A DNA stretch of 64,000 nt from Paenibacillus sp. (lineage in GTDB: Bacteria > Bacillota > Bacilli > Paenibacillales > YIM-B00363). Position numbers and translations under genes: made by a program. The stretch lies in contig NZ_JAPSKE010000001.1 of assembly GCF_031177825.1 (NCBI RefSeq), forward strand, positions 372,001 through 436,000, written 5' to 3'. Positions 18,779 to 28,319 of the stretch are shown here, one piece after another (the first letter of the stretch is position 1; each line of letters starts with the position of its first letter). Under the pieces are notes generated by a model. It saw only the letters and a program-made list of their open reading frames with translations, did not search any database and was not told the origin of the DNA.

Positions 18779-19951
18779 ATGAATTCTTCCATTCTCTCCC
18801 GAATCGACGAGATCGCCCCCCGGATCCGCGGCATCGCGAACGCGATCGGCAACCGGCCCGAGCTCGGCAACGAGGAGTTTTTCGCGTTCGAAACGTTGAC
18901 CGAAGCGCTCGAAAGCTTCGGCTTCCGGATCGAGCGCCATACGCTCGGCCTTCCGACCGCGTTCGTCGCGGAGCTCGATTCCGGAAAGCCGGGCCCGACC
19001 GTAGCGTTCCTCGCCGAATACGACGCCCTGCCGGACATCGGCCACGCCTGCGGCCATCATCTCATCTGCTCGATGAGCGTCGCGGCGGCGGTCGGCCTCG
19101 CGGCGGCGCTCGACGACTTCGGCGGCAAAATTCGCGTCTACGGCACGCCCGCCGAAGAGACGAAGGGCGCCAAGGTGCTTATGGCCGAAGCCGGCATGTT
19201 CCGCGATTGCAGCTTCGCGCTGATGGCGCATCCGTATTACGCCTACGAGAAATCCGGGTCGTCCATGGCGATGGACGCGCTTCGCTTCGAATACCGCGGC
19301 CGGCCGGCGCACGCCGCCGCCAATCCGGAGGACGGCGTCAACGCGCTCGACGCGGTCATCCAGCTGTTCAACGGCATCAACGCGCTGCGACAGCAGACGA
19401 AGGCCGACGCGCGCATTCACGGCGTCATTACGAACGGCGGCAAGGCGCCGAACGTGATTCCCGATTATGCCTGCGCAGACTTCTACGTACGAGCCGGAAC
19501 GCGGGCGTACACCAACGAGCTCGTGGAGAAGGTGAAGCGCGTCGCGGAAGGCGCCGCCCTCGCGACAGGTTGTTCGCTTACAGTCTCGAACTACGAGTTT
19601 TCGTACGACGAGCTGCGGACGAACGAGACGCTGTCCGACGCCTTCACCGCGGCGCTCGTCGCGCTCGGCGTGCCGGAGGCGAGCATCCAGCGCGGCAACG
19701 ATCACGGCTCGCTCGATCTCGGCAACGTGTCGCTGCAGTGCCCCGCCGCTCATCCGTACGTGCAGGTCGTCGACGAGAAATTCGCCTTGCATACGGTCGA
19801 ATTCCGAGACGCCGCGATGAAGGACCGGGCGTTCCAAGGGATGCTGCTCGGCGCCAAGGCACTGGCGGCGACAGCCTACGAATGCGCGTCCTCGCCTTCG
19901 AAGCTTCAGGCGATTCGCGACGAGTTCGAGAAACTAGGAACGGACAAGTAA
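18779..19951 (+). CDS. M20-family amidohydrolase
   Basis: A 390-residue zinc peptidase/amidohydrolase of the AbgB/PepT-like group (M20D). Visible are EYDALPDIGHACGHH with metal ligands near residue 90-98, GTPAEETKGAK with the catalytic Glu pair, and ALMAHPYYAY. Substrates in this group are acylated amino acids, p-aminobenzoyl-glutamate or dipeptides; the exact one is not readable. AAAGGA lies 9 nt before the ATG at 18779; the frame is open from 18758. One of the few plus-strand genes, convergent with the MFS gene 7 nt downstream. Confidence 0.88.
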   Translation: MNSSILSRIDEIAPRIRGIANAIGNRPELGNEEFFAFETLTEALESFGFRIERHTLGLPTAFVAELDSGKPGPTVAFLAEYDALPDIGHACGHHLICSMSVAAAVGLAAALDDFGGKIRVYGTPAEETKGAKVLMAEAGMFRDCSFALMAHPYYAYEKSGSSMAMDALRFEYRGRPAHAAANPEDGVNALDAVIQLFNGINALRQQTKADARIHGVITNGGKAPNVIPDYACADFYVRAGTRAYTNELVEKVKRVAEGAALATGCSLTVSNYEFSYDELRTNETLSDAFTAALVALGVPEASIQRGNDHGSLDLGNVSLQCPAAHPYVQVVDEKFALHTVEFRDAAMKDRAFQGMLLGAKALAATAYECASSPSKLQAIRDEFEKLGTDK

Positions 19952-19958
19952 AACGATG

Positions 19959-21257
19959 CTAACGCGACGCCGTTTCCGACGCCCCCGTCGGGACCGGCGT
20001 CGCTTTGCGTTGCGAGCCCGCCTCCATGCGACCCTCCAGCTTCCCCATCAAAGCCGCGAAGATCGCCACGCCGCCGAGGCCGGTCGCGAGCGTGAAGGCG
20101 GCCATCGCTTCCGGCGAGAAAAGCGAGCCGAGCGACACGGCCAGCGTGCCGAACATCATGGCGCCGGAATGCGCGAGCGAATCGACCGCCATGTACGAGC
20201 CTCTGGCGTCGTCCGGAACGATCGAAACATGGTACGCCGTCCGGATCGGAGAATTGATGACCTCGCCCCACGTCGCGAGCAGCATCGCGACGAGAAGCGG
20301 CCACGGGCTGTTCGACCACATCTGGAACGCGTACCCGGCGACGTACAGGAACATGCCGGCATACAAAGCGTGACGATCGCGCAGTCGCCGCATGACGCTT
20401 GCCGCGAACAGCGAGAAGACGACGACGAACAGCGTATTTTCCGTGCGAAGCAGCCCAAGCATCTGCACGCCGTCCATGCGCACGGCCTGTTCCCCCGCTC
20501 CGAATAGCGACTGCGTCCCGAATTCGTCCGCGAGCCGAACGCCGATATAGTTGCCGAGATGGAATTCCGTCGACAACACGAGCAAGTTCGCGAGGCACAG
20601 CCACATGAACGTCCGGTCGCGAAGCACGCGGCCGTAGCTGCGAAACAGGTCGCGCGCGTTCGCGGCGGCGTCGGCCGCGCCGGGGAAGTGCGTCTCCCCG
20701 ATGCGCCACGCCGTCAGCGTCGCGGTCACGACCGTCATGCCGGTCAAGAGCAGCAGCATGAGCGTCAGATGCGACGAGAACAAGTACGCGCCGATCATGC
20801 CGCCGAGCGCGATCGCTAAGTTGTTCGACCAGTAAAAGATCGAATACATGAATTTGCGAGATTCCGGCGACGTGACGTCGAGCAGCATGCCGTCGGACGC
20901 CGGTCCGTAGACGCCCCAGCCGACCTGAGCGGCGATCGAAGCCGCGAGCGCGACCCAAGGCGCGTCGATCGCCGGCGACGTCGCCAGCGCCAGCGTCGCG
21001 TACGCGCCGAGGAAGACGAGCTCCGCGGCGACCATCAGCTTCTTGCGGCCGATCCGGTCGGAGACGTAGCCCGACCAGAAGCCGGCGGCGAGGCTCAAGA
21101 CGACGCCGGTCGTCAGGGCGAGCCCCGCCGCCAAAGCCCCGAGCTCTCTGGCGAAGTAGATCGTCATGTACGGGATCACGAGGTTGAAGAGGAACGAACT
21201 GAAAAATCCTAAATAAATGCGCAGTCTTACGTTCGGATGAAAGTCTCGAAGTCTCAT
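19959..21257 (-). CDS. Major facilitator superfamily transporter
   Basis: A 432-residue, twelve-helix exporter of the MdtH/multidrug type. The intracellular motif A between helices 2 and 3 is GYVSDRIGRKKLM. The central loop and ARGSYMAVDSLAHSG in the second half are typical of drug-efflux MFS proteins. It starts at 21257; the nearest ribosome-site-like sequence is far upstream, so the start is uncertain. The substrate is unknown. Confidence 0.85.
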   Translation of the reverse strand: MRLRDFHPNVRLRIYLGFFSSFLFNLVIPYMTIYFARELGALAAGLALTTGVVLSLAAGFWSGYVSDRIGRKKLMVAAELVFLGAYATLALATSPAIDAPWVALAASIAAQVGWGVYGPASDGMLLDVTSPESRKFMYSIFYWSNNLAIALGGMIGAYLFSSHLTLMLLLLTGMTVVTATLTAWRIGETHFPGAADAAANARDLFRSYGRVLRDRTFMWLCLANLLVLSTEFHLGNYIGVRLADEFGTQSLFGAGEQAVRMDGVQMLGLLRTENTLFVVVFSLFAASVMRRLRDRHALYAGMFLYVAGYAFQMWSNSPWPLLVAMLLATWGEVINSPIRTAYHVSIVPDDARGSYMAVDSLAHSGAMMFGTLAVSLGSLFSPEAMAAFTLATGLGGVAIFAALMGKLEGRMEAGSQRKATPVPTGASETASR

Positions 21258-21290
21258 GATGCGTCGCTTGCGTCTCCCTCTGATGAAATG

Positions 21291-21320
21291 AAAAATCCGC
21301 CTCTCGTCGAAGAGGCGGAT
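21291..21320 (-). terminator. kapB terminator
   Basis: ATCCGCCTCT and AGAGGCGGAT form a perfect 10-bp stem with a 6-nt loop, followed by TTTT on the minus strand, 17 nt after the kapB stop. Confidence 0.85.
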
Positions 21321-21336
21321 GTCGCGCCGAATCCGG

Positions 21337-21714
21337 TTACACCCCGAAATAGTCCCGCTTCAGCTTCTCCAGCTCCAGCAGCGCGCGGCGCCCGAACGCG
21401 TCGCCGCGCCGCTCCATCGTCGCGATCTCGGCGTCCAGCGCCTCCGCGAGCGAAGCCTGGTAGTCCGGCGCTTCCGCACCGTCGTACGGCGCCAGCTCGG
21501 AAGCGAAGACGTTCGCCACCTCGCGATAGCTCAGCGCCCGACGCTCGTGGAAGAACGCCACGTCCGCCTGCTCCGGATGGTGCAGATCGCCCTGCGTCGG
21601 GTGCTTGCGAACGGCGAGCGTCCGCACCTTCGCCTTCGGCCGGTCGAGCTGGATCAGCTCGCCTACGTATTCGCCGCTCTTATACCGAGCGACGACCAAA
21701 TCGCCGACGTTCAT
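21337..21714 (-). CDS. kapB: Sporulation kinase-associated protein KapB
   Basis: A 125-residue protein that matches the KapB family in length and in the blocks KHPTQGDLHHPEQADV, FFHERRALSYRE and LAPYDG. In B. subtilis KapB supports the phosphorelay kinases that lead to Spo0A. Its presence marks a spore-former. The ribosome site GAGGAGGGAC precedes the ATG. It follows degV by 16 nt and is closed by the hairpin at 21291-21320. Confidence 0.9.
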   Translation of the reverse strand: MNVGDLVVARYKSGEYVGELIQLDRPKAKVRTLAVRKHPTQGDLHHPEQADVAFFHERRALSYREVANVFASELAPYDGAEAPDYQASLAEALDAEIATMERRGDAFGRRALLELEKLKRDYFGV

Positions 21715-21730
21715 GTCCGTCCCTCCTCGC

Positions 21731-22573
21731 TTAATACGAAATCAATAATCCGCCTTCGCCCGCATACGTCCCGATGACCGGTCCCATGTCCGACACGACG
21801 ACTTCTCCGAAGTCGTACCGCGCCAAGATGTCGCGCACGAGCGCCTTCGCCCGCTCCTCGCAGTTGCTGTGCGCCACGGCGAGCAGCTTGCCGCTTACCT
21901 CGTGCTTCGCGTCTTCGATCCGATCGATCAGCTTCTTCACCGCGTTGGACGTGCCCCGAGCTTTCTCCAGCACCTCGATGGCGCCGTGCTCGCTCGCGTG
22001 CATCAGCAGCTTGATATTGAGCATCGAAGCGACCGCGCCTCGGACGCGGTCGAGCCTGCCGCCCTTGATGACGTTCTCCAGCGTGTCGAGGACGAAGTGC
22101 GTGCGCGTCTCGGCTGCGAGCCGCTTCACGGCGGACGCGATGTCCCGTGCGCCGACGCCGTCCTTCGCCATCTTGGCCGCTTTATAGACGATGCCTCCGA
22201 GCCCGGCCGAAGCCGTCTTCGAATCGATCACCTCGATGTCGGCGGCGCCGGGCCGTTCCTCCTCGAACATCTCCTTGGCGAGCACCGCGTGTCGATACGT
22301 GCTGCTCACCTGCGAAGACAAGGCGACGACGAGGATCGATTCGCCCGGCGGGACGTCGCGATACGCTTCCATGAACGCGTGAGGCGCCGGACTCGACGTC
22401 TGGGGAAGCGACTCCGACTCACGCATCCGAGCGTAAAATTCGCTCGATGCCATCGTCGAATCGAACTCCGCTTCGCCGAAGCGAACGCCGAGCGGCACGA
22501 CGCGAATGCCCCAGCCGTCGCGAATCGATTCCGGCAGATCGGCGCTGCCGTCGGTGATGATATGTACGGTCAT
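21731..22573 (-). CDS. DegV-family fatty acid-binding protein
   Basis: A 280-residue DegV protein. Members bind a fatty acid and many serve as FakB partners of the fatty acid kinase FakA. Visible are ITDGSADLP at the start, the TSSPAPHAF loop with its ligand-contacting serines, SSTYRHAV, VIDSKTASAGLGG and KGGRLDRVRG. It has an extended -10 promoter at 22609-22617 and is followed by kapB. Confidence 0.92.
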   Translation of the reverse strand: MTVHIITDGSADLPESIRDGWGIRVVPLGVRFGEAEFDSTMASSEFYARMRESESLPQTSSPAPHAFMEAYRDVPPGESILVVALSSQVSSTYRHAVLAKEMFEEERPGAADIEVIDSKTASAGLGGIVYKAAKMAKDGVGARDIASAVKRLAAETRTHFVLDTLENVIKGGRLDRVRGAVASMLNIKLLMHASEHGAIEVLEKARGTSNAVKKLIDRIEDAKHEVSGKLLAVAHSNCEERAKALVRDILARYDFGEVVVSDMGPVIGTYAGEGGLLISY

Positions 22574-22608
22574 AGACGAGTCCTGCTTTCTACGAAAAAA
22601 GTAGTGCC

Positions 22609-22617
22609 ATTATAGCA
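22609..22617 (-). promoter_or_regulatory. Extended -10 promoter of degV
   Basis: TGCTATAAT on the minus strand, a perfect extended -10, 36 nt before the degV start codon. No good -35 is visible, as is usual for extended -10 promoters. Confidence 0.6.
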
Positions 22618-22647
22618 TCGGCCGCACGTCGCGGGTAGTTATGAATG

Positions 22648-22977
22648 TCACGTGCCGAGCCGTGCCCGGACGCGCTCCAGCAAATACTCGACCGAGCGCA
22701 TCGTGTACACTTTCTCCGTCACGCGCTTCTCCTCGACGAACGCAAGGCAGGGCACGCTCTCGATCTTCCAATCCTGCACGACGGTCGGCATGAAGTTCAC
22801 GTTCGCTTTGAACATCGCCGCGTCCGGCGCCATCGCCCGGACGACGGTCAACATCTTCTCGCCGTACCGGCACGTCCCGCACCAAGGCGTGTAGAAATAG
22901 ACGGCGAACGGCGCTTCGCCGCTCCATCTGCGACGAATCAGCTCCTGTTCGGCGACGTCGGTCATCGGTCCGCTCAT
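22648..22977 (-). CDS. Thioredoxin-like protein with a CGTC active site
   Basis: A 109-residue cytosolic thioredoxin-fold protein. The active site is YTPWCGTCRYGEKM and the cis-proline is in IESVPCLAF, with an extra cysteine after the proline. CGTC in place of CGPC is typical of the short YtpP/YusE-like thioredoxins of Bacilli. It starts 6 nt after the M42 peptidase gene ends. An alternative ATG lies four codons in. Confidence 0.88.
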   Translation of the reverse strand: MSGPMTDVAEQELIRRRWSGEAPFAVYFYTPWCGTCRYGEKMLTVVRAMAPDAAMFKANVNFMPTVVQDWKIESVPCLAFVEEKRVTEKVYTMRSVEYLLERVRARLGT

Positions 22978-22983
22978 CCGCGT

Positions 22984-24042
22984 TTATTCCAGCGCGTAGG
23001 CGGCCAGCAGCGCGTACGTGCTCCGGATCGCGTCTTCGTGCGTCCGCTCCATCCCGTGCGAAGCGGCGACGCCCGGGCCGATCAGCGCGGCCCGGATGTT
23101 CTGGCCCGCCCGCAGCGCGGCGGACGCGTCCGAGCCGTACCGCGGATAAATATCGACGGCGTAACCGAGTCCGAGCCGCTTCGCGTGACCGACGAGCCGA
23201 TTCGTCATCTCGTAATCGTACGGCCCCGTCGAATCCTTCGCGCAGATCGATACGTCCCGCTCCGTGCAGGCGAGGTCGTCTCCGATCGCGCCCATGTCGA
23301 TCGCGAGCATCTCCTCCGCCCCGCCGGGGACGTAAGACGAGCCATGGCCGATCTCTTCGTAATTCGAGAAGAAGAAAATCAGATCGCGCCGCGGCTTCGC
23401 GCCCGTGCGGGACATCGCCTCGAGCAGCGCGAACATGGCGGCTACGCCGGCTTTGTCGTCGAGGTGACGCGACTTGATGTAGCCGTTATCCAGGAAGACG
23501 GCGCGCGGATCGAACGAAATATAGTCGCCCGTCTCGATGCCGAGCGCCTTGACGTCCTCCTTGCTCGAGACCGTCTCGTCCAGGCGGACGACGTAGTGTT
23601 CCTCGTTGCGCTTCTGGTCGCGCGCGTCTTCGTATACGTGCACGGAGGCTTTCTTCGGCAGAATCGTGCCGGAGAACGCCTTGGCGTCGCGGGTGTGAAC
23701 GAGGCAGTATTCGTTTTCGATCGATGGCAGCATATACCCGCCGAGCAGCGTCAAACGTAGCGTACCGTCGGCGTTCGCCGAACGGACCATCGCGCCGAGC
23801 GTATCGACGTGGCCGGTAATGGCAAGCGCCGGACCGCCCGACGTCCCTTCGACGCGGACGAAGCCGCCGCCCTTGGCGATGCGCTCCATGCGGAAGCCCA
23901 GCTTCGCGGTCTCTTCCTCGAGCAAGCGCAAAATATCGTGCGTAAACCCGGTCGGGCTCGGAGTCGTCAGCAGCCGCATCAGCCACCCGAGCGTATAATC
24001 TCGGTTGTAGTCCGGCGGGGTGATCGGCGTTGTTTCGTTCAT
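22984..24042 (-). CDS. M42-family metallopeptidase (second copy)
   Basis: A 352-residue M42 peptidase, divergent from the one at 9466-10542. Metal and catalytic motifs are ITGHVDTLGAMV near residue 75, KSRHLDDKAGVA near 190, NYEEIGHGSS near 222, LAIDMGAIGDD near 240 and PRYGSDASAA near 297. It starts at 24042 with AAGGAGGGCG upstream, 22 nt after the Hsp70-like gene, so it may be the tail of that operon. Likely a cytosolic aminopeptidase. Confidence 0.9.
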   Translation of the reverse strand: MNETTPITPPDYNRDYTLGWLMRLLTTPSPTGFTHDILRLLEEETAKLGFRMERIAKGGGFVRVEGTSGGPALAITGHVDTLGAMVRSANADGTLRLTLLGGYMLPSIENEYCLVHTRDAKAFSGTILPKKASVHVYEDARDQKRNEEHYVVRLDETVSSKEDVKALGIETGDYISFDPRAVFLDNGYIKSRHLDDKAGVAAMFALLEAMSRTGAKPRRDLIFFFSNYEEIGHGSSYVPGGAEEMLAIDMGAIGDDLACTERDVSICAKDSTGPYDYEMTNRLVGHAKRLGLGYAVDIYPRYGSDASAALRAGQNIRAALIGPGVAASHGMERTHEDAIRSTYALLAAYALE

Positions 24043-24064
24043 GCGGATACGCCCTCCTTCGGGA

Positions 24065-25693
24065 TTATTTTCGATCCAATCGGACGTTCCAGCCCGAATC
24101 CGCCAGCTCGACTTCCTCGACGCCGACCTCCGACTTGAACAGATTGTCGTAAGCGGACACGCGCAGCCGCTGCGACTTGTCGATCGCGTACGTGATGGTC
24201 AGCCGGTTCACGTCGTGCGTTCCGGGATGCGCCCGGATGTTCATGCGCCATAAAATCGGTCGGCCGTACTTCTGCAGCGGCTCGTATCGGTCGCTCCCCT
24301 GCGCCTTCACCATCGGAGCGATCTCGATCTTCGTTTGGTTCGGCTTCGTCGTCGCGACGCGCTTCTGCTTCTTGATCGGATACGTGTCGTCGGCGGCGAT
24401 AATTTCGATCGTCTCCTTGCCGGCATGGTTATAGATGCCGATCGAAGCGTTCACGACGTCGCCGACGATCCACTCGTCCTCGCTGCGCGTGTACCGGGCG
24501 TTGCCCCTCGCGATGCGCGTCTGCAGATGCTCCTCGTCCCAGACGATGCGGGCGTTCGGGAACAGCTCCTCGAGCACGTCCGGCACGAACGGCACGAGCG
24601 AGCTGCCGCCGGACAACAGGACGGCTCCGATGTCTCGGCGCGTCAGCCGGGTCGCCTCGTTGAACTTGCGGGCGAGCTCCGTCAGCCCCTTCATCAGCGT
24701 CTCCCGCGGCTTCTCCGTCGCGAGGTAGAATTGCTCGGCCGTGATCGTCACGTCCTTGATGCCTTGGTCGACGCCCGGCATGAGCGGCGGCACGTCTACC
24801 GTCACCGATTCCTCGGTCGACAGTCTGCGCTTCACCTGCTCGGCGATCGATTTCATCTGGTGATAGAACGTGTACTGCGGATGCGACTTCAGCTTGTGGA
24901 GCCGCTCCGGGTCCTCGAACAGCTCGAGCGCGATCGAATCGCACACCGGATTGCCCTGCGCCTTGCCCCGTTCGACGAACAACTTCACGAGGCAGTCGTC
25001 CAGATCGTCTCCGCCGAGGTCGAGTCCGAGCTTCGTCACGACTTTGCCGTGGTACCGGTTGCTGTCGTTGTCGTCCGGGTCGAAGTACGGGTGATGCACG
25101 ATCGCTTGCCGGTGCTTCTCCGACGCTTCTTTATCCATGATCGCCATGTCGAGCGTGCCGCCTCCGAAGTCGAAGACGAGCGCGTAACGCGACGGGATGA
25201 TGCGGCAATCCCATAAGACGGATACCGGTTCGTCGAGGAACCAGATGCGGCTCGGCTCGACGCCGATGTTGACGGCCGCCTGCTCCATCATCGCCTTGCG
25301 CCGATCGTCGTAGTTGACCGGCACGCTGAGCGCCAGCCGGTCGATCGTCTCGGGCTCCGGAATGCCGGCTTCCTCGAGCAGCGCCATCAGAAAGCGCGAG
25401 ATGCATTCCACGAGCGGCACGTCTTGGCCGTCCACGCGCAGACGGAAGTCCGGCGACCGCCGAAGCTCCGTCTTGAGCGACAGCACCGAACGGTCGCGCA
25501 GCTTGCCGAGCGCCGCCGCTTGATTGCCGATGATCCAATCGCCTTCCGTGCCTTTCGACAAGATCGTGCGGATCAGGTAGGGAGTCTCGCCTTCGTCCAA
25601 TCGTTTCATATGCACCCGGTTCTGGACCGGGTCGAGCACGGCCACCGAGCTGTTGGTCGTCCCGAAGTCGATGCCGACGAGCAAGGGATCCAT
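24065..25693 (-). CDS. Hsp70-family ATPase
   Basis: A 542-residue Hsp70-like protein, shorter than DnaK (about 610). The actin-fold ATP site is complete: phosphate 1 in GIDFGTTNSSVAV, connect and phosphate 2 in ALVFDFGGGTLDMAI, adenosine motif in AVLLSGGSSLVPF. The C-terminal 130 residues are a beta-rich segment (INIRAHP, LTITYAIDKSQRLRVSAYD) in the place of the substrate domain, and no helical lid follows. It is not the housekeeping DnaK, which sits with grpE and dnaJ. It lies 39 nt after the 646-residue protein; the pair and the SWIM/SNF2 genes form one minus-strand run. Confidence 0.88.
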   Translation of the reverse strand: MDPLLVGIDFGTTNSSVAVLDPVQNRVHMKRLDEGETPYLIRTILSKGTEGDWIIGNQAAALGKLRDRSVLSLKTELRRSPDFRLRVDGQDVPLVECISRFLMALLEEAGIPEPETIDRLALSVPVNYDDRRKAMMEQAAVNIGVEPSRIWFLDEPVSVLWDCRIIPSRYALVFDFGGGTLDMAIMDKEASEKHRQAIVHHPYFDPDDNDSNRYHGKVVTKLGLDLGGDDLDDCLVKLFVERGKAQGNPVCDSIALELFEDPERLHKLKSHPQYTFYHQMKSIAEQVKRRLSTEESVTVDVPPLMPGVDQGIKDVTITAEQFYLATEKPRETLMKGLTELARKFNEATRLTRRDIGAVLLSGGSSLVPFVPDVLEELFPNARIVWDEEHLQTRIARGNARYTRSEDEWIVGDVVNASIGIYNHAGKETIEIIAADDTYPIKKQKRVATTKPNQTKIEIAPMVKAQGSDRYEPLQKYGRPILWRMNIRAHPGTHDVNRLTITYAIDKSQRLRVSAYDNLFKSEVGVEEVELADSGWNVRLDRK

Positions 25694-25732
25694 AAGGTGT
25701 ACCTCCGTTTCATGACTATGTCGTATGTCGTC

Positions 25733-27673
25733 CTAGAGCAGCTTCAGATCGTCCAAGAGCTTGCCGATTTCCTTCCGGTCGGACCATTCCGCCCGCACCG
25801 TCGCGCGAACGAGCACCTCGCCCGTCTCCGCGTCGATGGCTCCTGGCTTCGCGATCGCGTACGTGACGCCCTTGCCTTCCACATTCGGCGCGTCCGTCTC
25901 GAATTGCACCCAGTCGGTGCGCCGCTGCAGCCATTCTTCCACCGCGCGATGCTGCTCCGTCGGTTCGGCGGCCGTCCCCAACCAGCGGAATCGAAGCAAG
26001 CGCGTCAGCGCCTCGCCCCGCTCCCGCTTGTCGCCGACCCACGATCTCCAGTCTCGCTCGTGCCGGTGCAGCCAACCGACGACGGCCGCCCTCTTGTCCG
26101 CGGATAAAATGGCGGCCAGCTTCTGCAGCGCCTCGGACGGTTTTCTCGCCTTCCCTTTCGGTTGGCGCTCTTCTTGGGGTTCCTCCAAGAACGCGTAAAA
26201 CAGCTGCAGCAAGTGCTTGCGCGCCGACGTCTGCCGGACGCCGTCCCCGCGGAACAGCTGCGACAGCTCCGCGCTCGGCAGTTCCATCATCGGCAGCGCC
26301 TCTTCGATCGACTTCGTGCCGTGTACGAACGAATAGAAGACTTCTCTATCATGTTTGGCCAAATACGTATATAACGATACGACGATCCGTACGTCGAGAC
26401 CGCGGCGAATGCCTTCCGCATACAGAAGGCACAGCCTGCGGATCAGCTCCTCCGCCCGGTCCGCGGCGCCGCGGAGCAATCGCTGCTGCACGTTCTCCGG
26501 GTCGAGCAGGAACACCCAGGAGACGGTTTCGAACCGCTCTTCGGCCCCGTCTTCGCGGAATCGGTCCGCGAACGACGCCCAATGCTGCAGAACGAGCTCC
26601 TCGCGAAGCCGCTTCCGCCGGTCTTCGGCGCGCGCCGCGCGCCAGACGAAGGCGTGCAGCGCCCGCTCCGCGAATTCGGGTTCGGCGAGCAGACCTTCCC
26701 AGCCGGCCGCGCGGAACGCCGCGTTCATCCAGCGGTCGCCCCGCTCCTCGTCCGCGTCCGTCTCCGCTCCCGCCGTTCTGGCGATCCATCGCAGCGCGGC
26801 GCGCTGCCGTTCCTCCAACGGGAGCCAGCCGCGCGTCATCTCGCTGCGGCTCATGTATGCCGCAAGCCAAGCGGCCGCGGCGGCGCCCGCGGCCGCCAAG
26901 TCGCGCTCTAACGCGTCGACGTCGCCCGCGTCGAGCGCCGCCGCCCATCCGATCGCCGGGTGCGACGCGCTCGCCCGCAGCCGCTCCGCCGCGGCCTTGA
27001 CCCGTTCCGCCGGCTTCGGTACGCCGCTCGTCGCCATGCCTCTAAGGAGCGCGTCGTCCGGGAACAGCCGCGACAGGAGCTTCAACGGCAGCTCTTGTTT
27101 CTTGCGGTCCCATTTCGACTGGGCGGCCCGCTTTTCCGCTTCGAGATCGAATTCGCCTTCTTCGTACTCCGCCGCCTCCGCCTTCAGTTCCTCGAGTTGG
27201 CGGGCGGCCTCGCCGTCGAGCTTCTCCGCCTCGAGGCGCAGCGCCTCGACGTATTCGGGGTAGCTGCGGTCCGCCGCTTGCCTCAACCGCTCGACGAGCG
27301 CCTCGACGCCCGCCGACCAGCGTTCTACGCCGTAGCGAGCGGCGAGATCGGCGAACGCGGTCGCGAGCCGCGCCGCGTCTTCTTCGGCGATCGGCTCCCC
27401 GATCAAGAGCTCGATCGGCAGCTGTTCGCGGAAGCACGCCTCGACGCCGATCAGGCTGCCCTTCTCCGCTCCCGGCGTTCGTTCTCCTTCCCAAGCGCTC
27501 CAGAACGCATCGTCTTCTGTGCCGGCTTCGGTTTCCTTCGGCACGACGAGCCATTCCAGCAAGTAGTAAGGGTTCGGTTCCGCCCGCAAGGCGGCCGTCT
27601 TATCTTGAAACGACGACAGCTTATGGGCGTTCACGAACGTGCGAATCCATCTTGTGGTCGCTCTCGGCGTCAT
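25733..27673 (-). CDS. Unknown 646-residue helical protein in the SNF2-SWIM-Hsp70 set
   Basis: I do not recognise this family. The protein is largely alpha-helical and rich in Ala, Glu and Arg; residues of about 155-205 form a likely coiled coil, and the middle resembles helical repeats. The last 50 residues look beta-rich (VQFETDAP, GVTYAIAKPG, VLVRATVRAEW). No signal peptide, membrane helix or known catalytic motif is visible. The start at 27673 has AAAGGAGGAG immediately upstream and overlaps the SWIM gene by 53 nt. It is a candidate adaptor between the Hsp70-like ATPase and the SWIM/SNF2 proteins, by context only. Confidence 0.8.
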   Translation of the reverse strand: MTPRATTRWIRTFVNAHKLSSFQDKTAALRAEPNPYYLLEWLVVPKETEAGTEDDAFWSAWEGERTPGAEKGSLIGVEACFREQLPIELLIGEPIAEEDAARLATAFADLAARYGVERWSAGVEALVERLRQAADRSYPEYVEALRLEAEKLDGEAARQLEELKAEAAEYEEGEFDLEAEKRAAQSKWDRKKQELPLKLLSRLFPDDALLRGMATSGVPKPAERVKAAAERLRASASHPAIGWAAALDAGDVDALERDLAAAGAAAAAWLAAYMSRSEMTRGWLPLEERQRAALRWIARTAGAETDADEERGDRWMNAAFRAAGWEGLLAEPEFAERALHAFVWRAARAEDRRKRLREELVLQHWASFADRFREDGAEERFETVSWVFLLDPENVQQRLLRGAADRAEELIRRLCLLYAEGIRRGLDVRIVVSLYTYLAKHDREVFYSFVHGTKSIEEALPMMELPSAELSQLFRGDGVRQTSARKHLLQLFYAFLEEPQEERQPKGKARKPSEALQKLAAILSADKRAAVVGWLHRHERDWRSWVGDKRERGEALTRLLRFRWLGTAAEPTEQHRAVEEWLQRRTDWVQFETDAPNVEGKGVTYAIAKPGAIDAETGEVLVRATVRAEWSDRKEIGKLLDDLKLL

Positions 27674-28250
27674 GATGCTCCTCCTTTGCGCGGACGGCGT
27701 ACGCGATCGGCTTCAGCCAATCGGCGAACGGTACGTCTCGATTCCAGAACGCCGGATCCGCAATCCGACGCAACATCCAGGGCTCGCCGCTTTCCCGAGC
27801 CTGGGACTTGGCTTGCTGCACGGCCCGCGCCTCCCATGCCGCCTCCGCCTCGGGCGCGTCTTCGGCCAGCTTCGCGCGGGCGTTGCGAACGGCGGACGCC
27901 AAGGCGTCGCGGTCGACGCCGGCCGCTTCCCACCAGAGCCAAGGGTCCCGCTTGGCTTCTTGCCGGAAGCGGAACAGCAGCGACTGCGCGTGTCGGCACG
28001 GCTGCCGCTGGCCGCAATCGCACTCCGCGCGCCACCCCCGCTCGCCGGCGCCGAGCCGCTCGCGCTCGTCTTCCGTCGCCAGTCCGGCGCGCCAGCGCCC
28101 GTCCAGCGCCGGATCCGCCGCCAGCTCGCGCGCCGCGCGTTCGAAGTCTTCCGTCTTCGCTATGGGAACGTCCCACCGGGGGGACGGTTCTTTCCTGTTC
28201 GATTCGCTATACGATTCGCTGTTCGATACGCTATTCGTCGCGGCCGTCAC
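27621..28250 (-). CDS. SWIM zinc-finger protein
   Basis: A 209-residue protein with a SWIM zinc finger: ECDCGQRQPCRHAQSLL gives the CxC...CxH pattern. SWIM proteins often sit beside SNF2 ATPases and may bind DNA or proteins. The listed start is a GTG at 28250, but the same frame is open upstream for 23 more codons, reading W-A-K-R-G-R-N-I-I-A and on, directly from the stop codon of the SNF2 gene. Removing one G from TGATGGGCG would create an in-frame ATG there. The N-terminus is therefore doubtful. Confidence 0.8.
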   Translation of the reverse strand: MTAATNSVSNSESYSESNRKEPSPRWDVPIAKTEDFERAARELAADPALDGRWRAGLATEDERERLGAGERGWRAECDCGQRQPCRHAQSLLFRFRQEAKRDPWLWWEAAGVDRDALASAVRNARAKLAEDAPEAEAAWEARAVQQAKSQARESGEPWMLRRIADPAFWNRDVPFADWLKPIAYAVRAKEEHHDAESDHKMDSHVRERP

Positions 28251-28319
28251 GCGGCCGCTCTCGATGCGGATGTCGATCTGTTCCCGTTCCGCGATGATGT
28301 TCCGCCCCCTCTTCGCCCA